NCBI GenBank assembly: GCA_003024985.2
Contig: PXIH01S0007829.1
Length of the DNA: 20,085 bases
Origin: Euperipatoides rowelli
Lineage: Eukaryota; Onychophora; Udeonychophora; Euonychophora; Peripatopsidae
Direction: 5' to 3' (one strand)
Below, piece after piece: positions 1-9,060 of the stretch (position 1 is its first letter; each line of letters begins with the position of its first letter). The notes under the pieces are model-generated. The model made no database searches, was not told where the DNA came from, and saw only the letters and a list, made by a program, of their open reading frames with translations. The translations under genes were made by a program, and so were the position numbers.

Positions 1-54
1 TAATTATATCGCAGTGTAGTGATGACATCCATCCAAGTAGTTCCAAACATGTGT

Positions 55-600
55 TCAAAGGTTGACTTCGCCTATTTGGCCCGAGGCAGAGGAGTTATCC
101 ATCAAACTACTTGGAATTGTTGAAACCTTATTAGATACATCCATATTGGATGGATGTCCTGCCGTATTATCATATTCCGAAGTTAGTGGACGTTGAAAGT
201 ATGGCTCCACTTGCTGTGTGTGCCTATTGCCATGTATTTGGTTATTGTGTAGGAACTTCAGCTCACAATTATTCGCTGAAGTCATAAGTGCTATTTGGAA
301 GGGGCCTTTCCATCTGGGACTCAACTTTGCAGTCATCCCCCTTGGACCAGATGGAGGAGTATAATCCACAACCTTGACAATGTCTCCCTCTTTGAAAAGA
401 TGCTTTCTCCTTCTCTGCAAATAATATTTGGCTTGCTGCTCATGAGGGCTGCCAACTTCTTATTCGCAAGGGAATGGAAAAGAGCAATCCTTTCGGTGAC
501 AGAGCCATGATTGTAGTCAAGTGAATCCTCATTCATCTCATCCAGGAAGATGAACTGCCTGTCAATTGGAAAATCCAGATCACGCCCGGTTTCCCCGGTA
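55..600 (-). pseudogene. Ty3/gypsy integrase C-terminal fragment (frameshifted)
   Basis: Reading down the minus strand from about 600, one frame shows a motif like the gypsy stretch G-R-x-x-x-x-P-I-D (here GRDLDFPID), then a helical segment. After a frameshift near 437-450 the frame ending at 55 continues with F-K-E-G-D-I-V-K-V, a proline-rich loop and K-L-S-P-R-W-K-G-P-F-Q-I (about 327-292). That last block is the conserved GPY/F signature at the C-terminus of Ty3/gypsy and retroviral-type integrases, which helps target-DNA binding. What follows (QVEPYF and a Ser/Thr-rich tail) fits the end of pol. No catalytic core, RT or LTR is visible beside it, so this is a truncated remnant. It lies opposite to the larger gypsy element at 3-6.4 kb and reads as a separate insertion. 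Family assignment is firm; the exact 5' limit is not. Confidence 0.85.
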
Positions 601-1450
601 ATTTCTTGATTTTCAAATAAAGATGTGATACAGAATGCATAATATTCTTTCCACTTTCGAAATAAGTATGATTCTAAACTTAAACAATATTTTTAACGTA
701 TAAACATTGAGTTGTAATATCTGTTTCCATTAGGCTACGCTTTTTTTTTACCTTTTTTATTTTTCCTTTTTTTTTTTTTCAATCATCAAGGTAGATAATG
801 TATTTAATTACTTTAATTAATTTTTTTATAAGATAGTTCAGTTTTTTTTATTGTTACTTAAAGAGGGGAGCATCTCATGTACAGTAGCAAAATATTAATT
901 TTCCTATTGAAATTTACAATTGCATTTAGTGTTAAAGTCATTAAATAAAATTTTTAATCTTTTGGCCGATTTTTAAATAAACAGGAATTAACCCACTTAT
1001 CATGTTTAAGTATTATTAATAACATAAAAAAATTGTCAATCTAAATTTTTGTTTTGTTTTATTGTATAGTTGTAATTATTTGTACTTTTGGTGGTTGTGA
1101 TTAGTCACTTGGTTTTAGCTTAAAATATCAAATATACATAGGCTATTCTACTTCAAGGGGAAAAAAAATTAAGTGTGACTTTCAGAAATGCTGCACCAAT
1201 TATTTGAAATAAAATGCCCTCTATTATTTAGAGAATGCCTTTCTTTACAAAATTTCAAAATGAAGCTAACATTTTAAAGAAAAAAAATGACTTACGGTAG
1301 GCCTATTACTTTCTAAAAAAATTTATCTTTAAAGTAGATTGAATTTTTTGTCAAATATCATTATTTGACCTTTTGTATATGATAGGCAATATTGTGTATC
1401 CTTTTCTGGTGCTTGATGGCACATCTGTATGCAACACAAGCAGACTTGTT
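601..1450. other. AT-rich stretch, no gene seen
   Basis: This is about 850 bases of AT-rich DNA with several T runs (740-780, 820-850) and A runs. Both strands are closed in all frames at short range and I recognise no protein motif. One TAGGCCTA palindrome lies at 1298-1305, and TAGGCTA occurs at 731 and 1139. Confidence 0.6.
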
Positions 1451-1581
1451 ATCAAGACCGGACACTTCGAGTCCAAGATCAAGGCCAAGACCAGAGAATC
1501 AAGACCAAGTCCAAGATCAAGACCAGACACATCAAGACCAAGACCAGAGACGTCAAGACCAAGATCGAGACCAAGACCAGA
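1451..1581 (+). repeat. Degenerate AAGACC hexamer-type repeat, block 1
   Basis: A purine-rich array of AAGACC, AGATCA and GAGACC variants runs almost without interruption. All three forward frames stay open only because the period is a multiple of three, giving Asp-Gln/Thr-Lys/Arg-Pro repeats on the plus strand and Gly-Leu-Asp-Leu on the minus. These frames are consequences of the repeat, not evidence of a gene. The units have drifted, so this is an old array. A second block of the same words follows at 1711-1853. Confidence 0.85.
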
Positions 1582-1710
1582 ATTTATAAATGTCAATTCC
1601 ACAATATCTGGTATTTTTTATTTTTTTTGCAGACATTAATGTAATGCAAAATGAAAAATTCTAAAAATTTTTTTTAGAAATGATTAAATACTGTAACGTA
1701 TTACTAATGT

Positions 1711-1853
1711 CGAGATGAAGACCAAGAAGGCAATCAGAAATGTCGAGACCATGACCGAGATCAAGAAAAAGAATCTCGAGACCAGTACAAGACCAAGACC
1801 ACAAATTTGTGGTATCAAGAGTTCTCGAGATCAAGACCTGGTCTTGAGACCTA
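1711..1853 (+). repeat. Degenerate AAGACC-type repeat, block 2, with palindromes
   Basis: The same AAGACC / CGAGACC / AGATCAAGA words return after 130 bases of AT-rich DNA, more decayed than in block 1. Two perfect palindromic segments lie in it: ACCACAAATTTGTGGT at 1798-1813, and an 8 bp inverted repeat with a one-base centre, TCAAGACC-T-GGTCTTGA, at 1831-1847. At the second one the repeat switches orientation (AAGACC to GGTCTT). The two blocks are probably one array split by later insertion or decay. Confidence 0.75.
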
Positions 1854-2077
1854 ACATCTCTGAACACAAGTAGTCATGATATTTCCTTACTATATGGTTT
1901 TGCTTTAATTAAAAAAAGTTAAACTCACGCTAAAAACAAAATGGCAGAGTATAGGTTAGATCAGTCTCAGAATGACCCACGAGCTGACGTGTGAGGTGGC
2001 TTCAATTTTAATCCGAGATTCTCCTCTACTATCTTTCCTTACTCTATGATTTTACTGCCTATGCATGGTAGGCTAAT

Positions 2078-2552
2078 ATGGCCTTTATTAAGACATAGGG
2101 GGCCCATGTTTAGGAATTCTGCTATTTTACACATTTTAACTTTGTTTATGTTTTTCAAATAAAATTTCATTGTGGTACTATTCTCTAATCGTCACTTTGT
2201 AAGAATTATAAAATAATGCTAATACAAATATGATTGAATAACCAAAGATTGTATTTATATAATGTTCTGCCACTCACATAATCACATTGATTAGTAAGAA
2301 TCCTATATTTGAATTGGCTGTGGTCAGAGAGGGGGCAGTTCTAAACCTTACTGTTCATGGAGTTTTACAATAAAAATACACAAAACTTACTGTAAAATTT
2401 TAAAATATTTCACTGGGTGCCCCCTTCCCCTCATTGGGCTCTTCCCACGGATCCCTTTGGATAGCTATCAATCCCTAATAACTCTGTATATATTATAAGT
2501 GGGCCCAAATTGTATGCTTTCCTAGGGTCCTACCAAAGCTTAATCAGCCCTG
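2078..2552. mobile_element. Possible short hAT-like non-autonomous DNA transposon
   Basis: The right end, read on the minus strand from 2552, begins CAGGGCTGATTAAGCTTTGG and continues GTAGGACCC. This resembles hAT-type terminal inverted repeats that start CAGGG. The left end (about 2078-2106) reads TGGCCTTTATTAAGACATAG followed by GGGGCCC, sharing ATTAAG and the G/C-rich block in matching order. The interior (about 475 bp) has no coding potential. Flanking 8-mers do not clearly match, so a target-site duplication is not supported. An inactive MITE is the best reading; the left boundary is weak. Confidence 0.35.
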
Positions 2553-2989
2553 GATGAAGGTGTAGCTTGCATAGGCCATTACAAAAATTATTTAAGTTAT
2601 GGAGACGTACATTTTGACTCCAGTAACACTCCAGTTTTGACACTGCTCTTTGATAATGGCTTTGCAGCCTGCATTTTTTACAACTCTTACTGTTTAACAA
2701 AAAAATTGTCAGCGTCTTATCTGGTGTATTTAATACTGCACAAGATTACTAGTGTTATACTAGTGCCCTAAGTGAACAAGTATCACACCTGGCATTATTA
2801 GATCAGTGTTATAGAAATAACCTGAATGAAATATTTCAGATCACTTGCTAAAGCTGATATTATGGAATCAAAGATCTGAAGTTTTAATCCATCTAAATCA
2901 CAAAATTATTTATGAGCACATAAAATTGAAGAGGACTGACAGTTTCCTACATTATTAACACTAATAGGGGACTATGCATTTAACCTGTG

Positions 2990-3570
2990 ATGTGACGAAA
3001 TAGCACCTATGAATGCAGAGCATCAAAGTCTAACAACAATTTTTGATGTTCTAGAACATCGTTTTTCTCCAAGAACTGTTGCTCATGTCAGAAAGATATA
3101 ATCTTTGTAAATGATTTAAACTTGAACATGAACATGAAACAGTCACTGAGTTCTCAACTGTATTACGAAAATTAGCCTGAACTTTGATTTGAAATAGAAA
3201 TTGAATTTCACTCTAGCAGATTTGTTCATTTTGGGATTAAGAGATCCTATGATACAGAAAATATTAATGATGGCACCAGACAATTTGATTCTAGAAAATT
3301 TAATACGGATTGCAGTTGCTGCAGAGTCGACTAATTAAAACACACTTGTCTTACAAAATAATAAAGCAACTTTTTTTTCAAGAAACATTTGTGGTAAAAA
3401 AAAGTAAATAAACCTAATTTTACTTTTAAGTCAACTGAACTATGAGAATTGTAAACATTGTAGACGAAGCATAATCCAAACTATTGTAAATTTAAAGATG
3501 CTATCTGTCATTGCTGTAATAAAAAAAGGACAATTAAAGGCAATTTGTCATTTTCTCATTAAAAAGCAAG
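2990..3570 (+). pseudogene. Ty3/gypsy gag remnant with two zinc knuckles
   Basis: Gag packages element RNA into particles. From about 3023 the frames carry a capsid-like region (F-D-V-L-E-H-R-F-S-P-R-T-V-A-H). After stops and a frameshift, 3200-3340 reads G-L-R-D-P-M-I-Q-K and ends E-N-L-I-R-I-A-V-A-A-E, characteristic of gag from invertebrate gypsy elements of the K02A2.6-like type. At 3450-3557 lies a double CCHC zinc-knuckle region spread over two frames. Knuckle 1 (C-x2-C-x3-H-x4-C) changes frame inside itself. Knuckle 2 (C-x2-C-x4-Q-x4-C) has Gln where the zinc-binding His should be. A run of seven A at 3520-3526 shifts the frame back into the downstream protease frame. Not functional. 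Confidence 0.8.
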
Positions 3571-3900
3571 GTGATAAACAAGAAGAAAACAATTATATAA
3601 TAAGTATATATGAAATTTGTAATAATAAATTAAAAGTTGCACTAGAACCATTTATATTTCATCTACAAATAGACGATAAAGTAATTGCCTTTGAATTAGA
3701 TAATGGTGCGGTAGTCTCAATTATGCCTCATCTGTTTTAAAAAAATTGAGCAAAATGCACATTATAACACACTTATATTAAGAATGATTGATCACAGCAC
3801 AAAACCATTCCCAGTTTGTAAGGCTGAAGTAAATTTTAATAATTTAAAAGCTGAACAATTGGAATAGCTACATTTTGTCGATGTTCATGGTTCAAACCTT
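3571..3900 (+). pseudogene. Gypsy aspartic protease remnant
   Basis: The open frame covering 3498-3740 continues from the gag tail into a retropepsin-like domain: I-F-H-L-Q-I-D-D-K-V-I-A-F-E-L-D-N-G-A. The catalytic Asp of the normal D-T/S-G-A motif is present (3699-3701), but the Thr/Ser is Asn (D-N-G-A, 3699-3710). The frame then stops at 3738-3740. Beyond it a second frame shows R-M-I-D-H-S-T-K-P-F-P-V, plausible for the rest of the protease domain, before another stop near 3868. It sits between gag and RT, the expected order for Ty3/gypsy. In a live element it would cut the polyprotein; here it is broken. Confidence 0.75.
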
Positions 3901-3999
3901 TTGGAGTTTTTGCTAATATGAATATTAGCCCTACAGGGAAAAAGATCTGTATTTTTTTAAAAAAATATTTCATGAATTCTAAGAACTATTTGCATCTCA

Positions 4000-4524
4000 A
4001 TTAGGATAAATTGAAGGTTATACAGGAGAACTATATCTTAAAGAGGGAACCACCCTCAAAATTTTACAAATATAGGAATGTATCTTTTGCTTTATTTCAT
4101 GCTATTCAGATTGAACTAAATAAATTACAGCAACAGGGAATAATTAAATTATTTAGATAGGGTAATTGTGCTGTTCCTATAGTCTCATTTCTTTAAAAAA
4201 AAATGAACAACTCCCTATTTGTCATGACTATAAGTTTGGGTTAAATGCTAATTTAATAATAGACAAGTAGTCTACCCATTGCTGCTTATTGATGAAATTT
4301 TAATAAAACTAGCAGAGGAATTTTTTTTCAAAATGACCTGGCACAAGCATACCAGCAAGTATGGATGGAAGAAAATTCACTGAACTGTTTACAATTGACA
4401 CGTATAAGGGACTATATAGTGTCAGTAGTCTCCCTTCTTGGAATTGCTCTGGCTCCTGCCATTTTCCAACAGATCATGGACAAAATATTGTCTGACATTC
4501 CCAAACATTCTCTGTTATTTAGAC
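4000..4524 (+). pseudogene. Gypsy reverse transcriptase, first half
   Basis: Remnants of the RT fingers and palm appear in order. About 4045-4180 has an F/Y-K-Y-R-N-V-S-F-A block with I-E-L-N-K-L-Q-Q-Q-G-I-I-K, and 4165-4235 has A-V-P-I-V-S-F then I-C-H-D-Y-K. About 4335-4350 has D-L-A-Q-A-Y-Q-Q, which holds the first catalytic Asp. About 4440-4500 has G-I-A-L-A-P-A-I-F-Q and I-M-D-K-I-L. These are typical Ty3/gypsy RT blocks. At least three frameshifts (around 4185, 4395 and 4435) and several stops are present. The coding stretch ends abruptly at 4524 where a hAT element enters; homology resumes at 5014. Confidence 0.85.
4517..4524 (+). repeat. Left 8 bp target-site duplication of hAT element
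   Basis: ATTTAGAC immediately precedes the CAGTG end. It pairs with ATCTATAC at 5014-5021 (6 of 8 identical). Confidence 0.7.
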
Positions 4525-5013
4525 CAGTGCTTTTTAAACTGTGGTGTGACTCCCTACAGGGTCGCTTAACTAAATGGAGTCATGGAAAATTTGGCAACAG
4601 TATAAGATTTCTGAACATACAACATTATTTTCTGAAATAGCCATAAAAATACTTCTGCCATTTTGTACTACATATTTATGTGAATCGGCGTTGTTAGCAA
4701 TGACGATTATAAAATCAAAATATTGATCGACTTTGAAAAATGTTGAAGATCTCTACATCCTGCATGTATCAAATATTCAGCCTAGTTTTAATTTGTTACA
4801 TAAAAACAAACAAGCGCATCCATATCATTAGTATTTAAATTTGCTTTCATCTTTAATAAATAGTAAAATTATATGTAATCAAAGATTTGTTTTAAATAAA
4901 TTTATTTATGATTATTTATTACTAAATTTTGATGTGTATACATTATACCGGGGTCACATAAAACTTTCCCTAGTGAAAAGGGTTCATGAGTGGAAAAAGT
5001 TTAAGAAGCCCTG
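4525..5013 (+). mobile_element. hAT-family DNA transposon remnant (489 bp) inside gypsy RT
   Basis: The left terminus CAGTGCTTTTTAAACTGTGG (4525-4544) and the right terminus read on the minus strand, CAGGGCTTCTTAAACTTTTT (5013-4994), form an imperfect terminal inverted repeat of the hAT type. The flanking 8-mers ATTTAGAC (4517-4524) and ATCTATAC (5014-5021) agree at 6 of 8 positions, as expected for an aged 8 bp hAT target duplication, and both fit the nTnnnnAn preference. Gypsy RT homology stops at one edge and resumes at the other. The interior keeps only the C-terminal end of a transposase (4604-4831) plus non-coding flanks, so this is an internally deleted, immobile copy. Confidence 0.85.
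4604..4831 (+). pseudogene. hAT transposase C-terminal (dimerisation) fragment
   Basis: A 76-codon frame with a single internal TGA stop (about 4724) encodes L-L-P-F-C-T-T-Y-L-C-E-S-A-L-L-A-M followed by I-K-S-K-Y, and after the stop N-V-E-D-L and I-Q-P-S. This is the hallmark of the hAT C-terminal dimerisation domain in ZBED5/FAM200-like and related transposases, where a T-T-Y-L-C-E-S-x-F-S-x-L core is usual. The catalytic DDE region, zinc finger and start are missing. The frame ends at TAG 4829-4831. It cannot make an active enzyme. Confidence 0.85.
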
Positions 5014-5021
5014 ATCTATAC
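5014..5021 (+). repeat. Right 8 bp target-site duplication of hAT element
   Basis: ATCTATAC directly follows the CCCTG end of the insertion and mirrors 4517-4524. Confidence 0.7.
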
Positions 5022-5745
5022 AACAAATTCATCTTCAGTAAAAGTGGAAATGACCATATTAATGATATTAAAAAAGTATTCTGAGCTTTATATAACTAAA
5101 CTTTGAAAAATGTGAGTTTTTCAAAAAGGAAATCATCCTTCAGCAACAAAAGTAAAAGCACTTATCGAGGTATATAAACAGACGAACGTTGATCAATTAA
5201 GATCTTTCCTTGGATTAGTCAGGTATTGTTATAAATTCAACCCGGGTCTAACCTCCAAAATAGTAAATTTAAATGAATTGGAATTGGAACACCCAAGCGT
5301 CTGAACATTTAAATTCAGTAAAAACATCTATTGTTTCCATGGATATGTTAACACATTATTATTATTGTGGCTGTTGGTGCTTAACCATGGGGTCTGGGAG
5401 CCATCATATTATAATGTTACCTGATGGCAGTGAAAGACCTATATGTTTTACTTTATGTTTGCTACAAAAGTAGAAAATAACTATGCTCAACTCGATAAGT
5501 AGGCCCTTGCTATGATATTTGGTATTAAAAAAGTACATACAGTCATTTTTTGCGAGAAAATTTATATTGTAAATGACCATAAACCCCTTATAAGAATTTT
5601 TGATGTAATTAAAGAAGTTCCACCATGAGCAGCAGCTAGGTTACAATAATGGTCATACAATTATGAGATAAATATAAAACAACTAGAGATAACAGGAATG
5701 CTGATGCTCTATCAAGGTTACCCATTGGAGATACTTCACCATTGG
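5014..5745 (+). pseudogene. Gypsy RT thumb, tether and RNase H remnant
   Basis: Homology resumes right after the hAT insertion with I-F-S-K-S-G-x-D-H-I-x-D-I-K-K-V-F (second half of the RT palm). Then comes L-R-S-F-L-G-L-V-R-Y (about 5195-5230), the block just after RT in gypsy pol. A W-N-W-N-T segment (5273 on) matches the linker to RNase H. RNase H traces follow: M-L-P-D-G-S-E-R-P-I (about 5413-5442), a sequence like L-D-K-x-A-L-A in broken frames, N-D-H-K-P-L (5572-5589, usual T-D-H-K-P-L), A-A-A-R-L-Q and A-D-A-L-S-R-L-P (about 5699-5722). Many stops and frame changes; no function possible. Confidence 0.8.
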
Positions 5746-6430
5746 AAGATCAAACAGAAAACATTATGGCCTTTGAAGAAGTAGAAGACTTCCTCTGATT
5801 AGCTGCAGACACTGCTATGATAACCCATAATGATCTAGAATTAAATAAAATGTATGAATTTCTTAAAAATGGATTGCCAAAAACCAAAAATAACCCATTA
5901 CCAGAGTATAAACTCAAACCTGAACAACTTACTATTGAGGAAGGCTGTATATTGTGGGGACTGAACGTATAATTCCTAAATTATTGAAAACAGGTTTATT
6001 AAAGGGACTACATAATGCAGGTATAGTTCACTTGAAACTAATAGCCAGAGTATGTTGGTGTACCAAAATGAATGATGAAATAGAACATTAAGCTCAAAAT
6101 TGTAGACAATACCAACTTCATGTTAAAGATCCTTCCAAACACCTATACATCCCTGGTTCATTCTGGAGCTCCTTGGGACAGAATTCTTATTGACCAAATG
6201 GTCCCTTTATGAATAAAATGTTTATGGTCACTGTCGACACACTTTCTAAGTGGCCATAAGTTAAAATGCACCAGAAACAGAAACATCAATGTTTTAATGA
6301 ATACGTTACATGATATGGATACCCATGCCAAAAAATAAACCATAATTTATTTGATAAAAATAAAATAATAGATGCCATGTGGCTTCACCACATGACTCTA
6401 AAAAGAACATAAAAAATAGCCAGCCTTTGT
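5746..6430 (+). pseudogene. Gypsy integrase remnant (zinc domain and core)
   Basis: After the RNase H end, frames carry I-E-E-G-C-I-L-W-G (about 5935-5960), then R-I-I-P-K-L-L and the HHCC zinc-binding region (about 6011-6120). There the second Cys of C-x2-C is Tyr (6110-6112). Next is I-L-I-D (about 6183-6194), holding the first core Asp, and after a frameshift G-P-F-M-N-K-M-F-M-V-T-V-D and S-K-W-P. The pattern decays after about 6330 (a Y-G-Y-P trace); I cannot locate the other two catalytic residues. No 3' LTR was recognised downstream, and the satellite begins at about 6632. Confidence 0.75.
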
Positions 6431-6631
6431 AAAGCTTGAGCGTTGGTGCCGTTAACCGACTGTACAATAAAATGAGACTGTCAGAAACCCAGAACATTTT
6501 TGGGGATTTTTTGTTCATTGTCCATTAAGAACAATCCTTTTTGAAAGAAAATTTAATCCACTCATCAAGATTGATGCATAACACAATTTCATGTAACATA
6601 TTTATTTGATGTGTACATTGAGAAATTACCA

Positions 6632-7690
6632 AATGCTAAGTAGCCATGATATTTTATTTCACTCATACATTGACATCTTTGTACTTTATATGATATCAGC
6701 ACTTTATCAATCTCTATTCTTGTCTTTCTAATGCTAAGTAGACATAATCTTTTCTTTCACTTGTATATTGACAACATCTTTGCACTTTACATGAGATATT
6801 ACCGTAAAGTATCAGCACATTATCAATCTCTATTCTTATCTTTCTAATGCTAAGGAGACATGATCTTTTCTTTCACTCATACATTGACATCTTTGTACTT
6901 TACATATGATATTATCATAAAGTATCAGCACATTATCAGTCTCTATTCTTATATTTCTAATGCTAAGGAGACATGATCTTTTCTTTCATTTATACTCATA
7001 CATTGACATCTTTGTACTTGACATGTGATATTATAAAGCACCACATATCAATCTCCATTATTGTTTTTTTTAAAAGCTAAGCTGACATAGATCTTTTCTT
7101 TCACTCATACATTGGCAAAAACTACACTTTACATGAGATATTACCATAAAGTATCAGCATATTATCAAGCTCTATTTTTATCTGTCTAATGCTAAGCAGA
7201 CATGACCTTTTCTTTCGCTCATACATTGACAACAACATTGTGCTTTACATGAGATATTACCATATAGTATCAGGACATTATCAATCTTTATTCTTATCTT
7301 TCTAATGCTAAGGAGAAATGATCTTTTCTTTCATTTATACTCATACATTGACATCTTTGTACTTTACATGTGATATCATAAAGCACCACATATCAATCTC
7401 CATTCTTGTCTTTATAATACTAAGCAAACATGATCTTTACTTTCACTCATATTGGATATTACTATGAAGTATCAACATATCAATCTATTTTTATCTGTCT
7501 AATGATAAGCAGACATGATTTTTTTCATGACTCATAGATAGGCATCATCTTTGCCTTTTACATTAGATATTACCATAAAGTATCAGCACATTATCAATCT
7601 CCATTCTTATCTTTCTAATGCTAATCAGACATGATATTTTCTTTCACTCATACATTTACAACATCAATTGTGTAAATGTTGCTTTACTTT
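6632..7690 (+). repeat. ~115 bp tandem satellite, about ten monomers
   Basis: The landmark AATGCTAAG (or a 1-2 base variant) recurs at 6632, 6730, 6846, 6959, 7073, 7188, 7304, 7416, 7501 and 7617. Spacings are 98, 116, 113, 114, 115, 116, 112, 85 and 116. Each monomer also carries AGACATGATCTTTTCTTTCA, CTCATACATTGACA, a GATATTA-CATAAAGTATCAGCAC block and TATCAATCTCTATTCTTATC. The 98 and 85 bp units have internal deletions. Units 4-6 (6959-7303) and 7-9 (7304-7616) are related in threes, so a higher-order repeat is present. The last unit fades out after about 7660. No open frame is conserved between units, so it is non-coding. Confidence 0.93.
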
Positions 7691-8779
7691 TCATATATTG
7701 GTTAAAGACAAGATTGTTTATTATAACTTTTTATGCAAGCAGGTCTAGTTTGTACATCTGTGTTTTTCATGGAACATTCTGCGATCTTTTACCATGAAGC
7801 GAAGCACTTATATATGAAGTTCATTCTTTATTTCTAAGATATTGATTTCTTCTCATGGAAAACAGTATTCCGTGCTAAGCTAAGAAGAAAAGATCTGAGT
7901 AAAGTCAATTCATTAGCATATTGATCAGTATGGAAAGACTTCCAAATGATCATTCTCCCGACAGTTTTATTCTAACACAGCATTCACAACTTAGCTTTTA
8001 TGACTTCCACTGTTTTTCTCAATTATAAGCTGCACTCACCGTTGACATTATCTAATTCACCTACAATGGGATCAAGGTTGTCTAGAATGTTTAGATGCAA
8101 GTATTGTTACATTGTAGAAGAATAACTTCTAAATAAAAGTAACTTAATAAACGCTACGATTTAGACATAAAAATAATCCATGTTAAGACTCTTTAATTGT
8201 TTTGTTTATTTTTACTTTTTAAATTAACTTTCTTATAAACTTAAAATTCATTCCCAGTATAATGTTAACTTTATTGGACTTTATGATTATCTCATTTTTA
8301 CATAACATATCTAATTCTTCCTATATTGGTTGAAACTAGTGATATATTTTTACAATATATATTTGATTTAATATTAATGGACAAATAAAATCATGTGATA
8401 TAAAAACAAATTGAAGTTCACATTTCTCATGAGAGTTGCTATACATTTAATGTGGTGATTAAACCCAAACCATGAGATAACCTAAAGATAGTATTTTTGT
8501 AATTACCAACATTACTTCATTTGAAATTATTTATTTTTTTCTCTCATCTTTTTTTTTTTAATGCACTAGTTAAACTTTTTTTTTTTCCTTCTCTCTTCAG
8601 GAAATTACATTCTGTATTAATTATATAGATTACATGAAACATTTAAGTTTCTAAAACTTGGGTTTTGTTTATGACATTATTCTTGGCTTTTAATAGAATC
8701 ATTTTATTCTGAAAAGAGGTAAAGAAAGTGTGATAAATATCTAAAGACTGAATACAAGTTGAGTAATGGAAGAATCTCC
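7691..8779. other. AT-rich stretch, no gene seen
   Basis: There is no recognisable protein or RNA. The one suggestive signal is a long pyrimidine tract ending TTCTCTCTTCAG at about 8590-8601, a strong-looking plus-strand splice acceptor. The following frame stays open for only 17 codons, so an exon is not supported. Confidence 0.5.
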
Positions 8780-9060
8780 TCAACCTAAACAACACGTGGT
8801 ATCATAAACTGGCAGTGATAGCCGAAATGAAAGAAGAACCATTGATTTCAAGTCATTAGAGACAAATATTTGTTCCCAATGACTCCCATCTATTTATATG
8901 GGTTGCCATGACAACTACAGTGGTACCACCGTTTCTGAACACATTCACCAATGTTTCTATGCAATTGATGGCCAAATTACCCCATGTGGGCCAAAGGTAT
9001 CAGTAGCCAGCTCTGTCAGACCTCATTTAGAAGGCTGTTTTTGATGGAATCTAACAATTT
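8780..9060. other. GC-elevated island of unknown nature
   Basis: This block is visibly richer in G and C than its surroundings and lacks long A/T runs. On the plus strand about 50 codons are open (roughly 8858-9010), containing the segment V-A-M-T-T-T-V-V-P-P-F-L-N. On the minus strand about 19 codons are open (E-L-A-T-D-T-F-G-P-H-G). Neither is recognised, and neither has convincing splice sites on both sides. It may be an old repeat, a decayed exon or a conserved non-coding element. Confidence 0.35.

Noticed and set aside
1351-1644. Four overlapping open frames rich in Asp-Gln, Thr-Lys/Arg-Pro or Gly-Leu-Asp
   Set aside because: They all follow from a six-base tandem repeat, which keeps every frame free of stops; no start, splice or codon evidence supports a gene.
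6158-6518. Two minus-strand frames of 61 and 70 codons
   Set aside because: The first lies antisense to the gypsy integrase remnant and the second over its decayed edge; neither shows motifs of its own.
2600-6600. LTRs of the large gypsy element
   Set aside because: I compared the sequence before gag and after integrase and saw no direct repeat long enough to be an LTR pair; both ends seem lost or beyond recognition.
6632-7690. CRISPR array
   Set aside because: Units are ~115 bp and similar over their full length, with no short repeats separating unique spacers; the context is eukaryotic.
8570-8660. Plus-strand exon after a strong pyrimidine tract and CAG at 8601
   Set aside because: The downstream frames close within 17 codons and no donor or polyadenylation context supports a coding or terminal exon.
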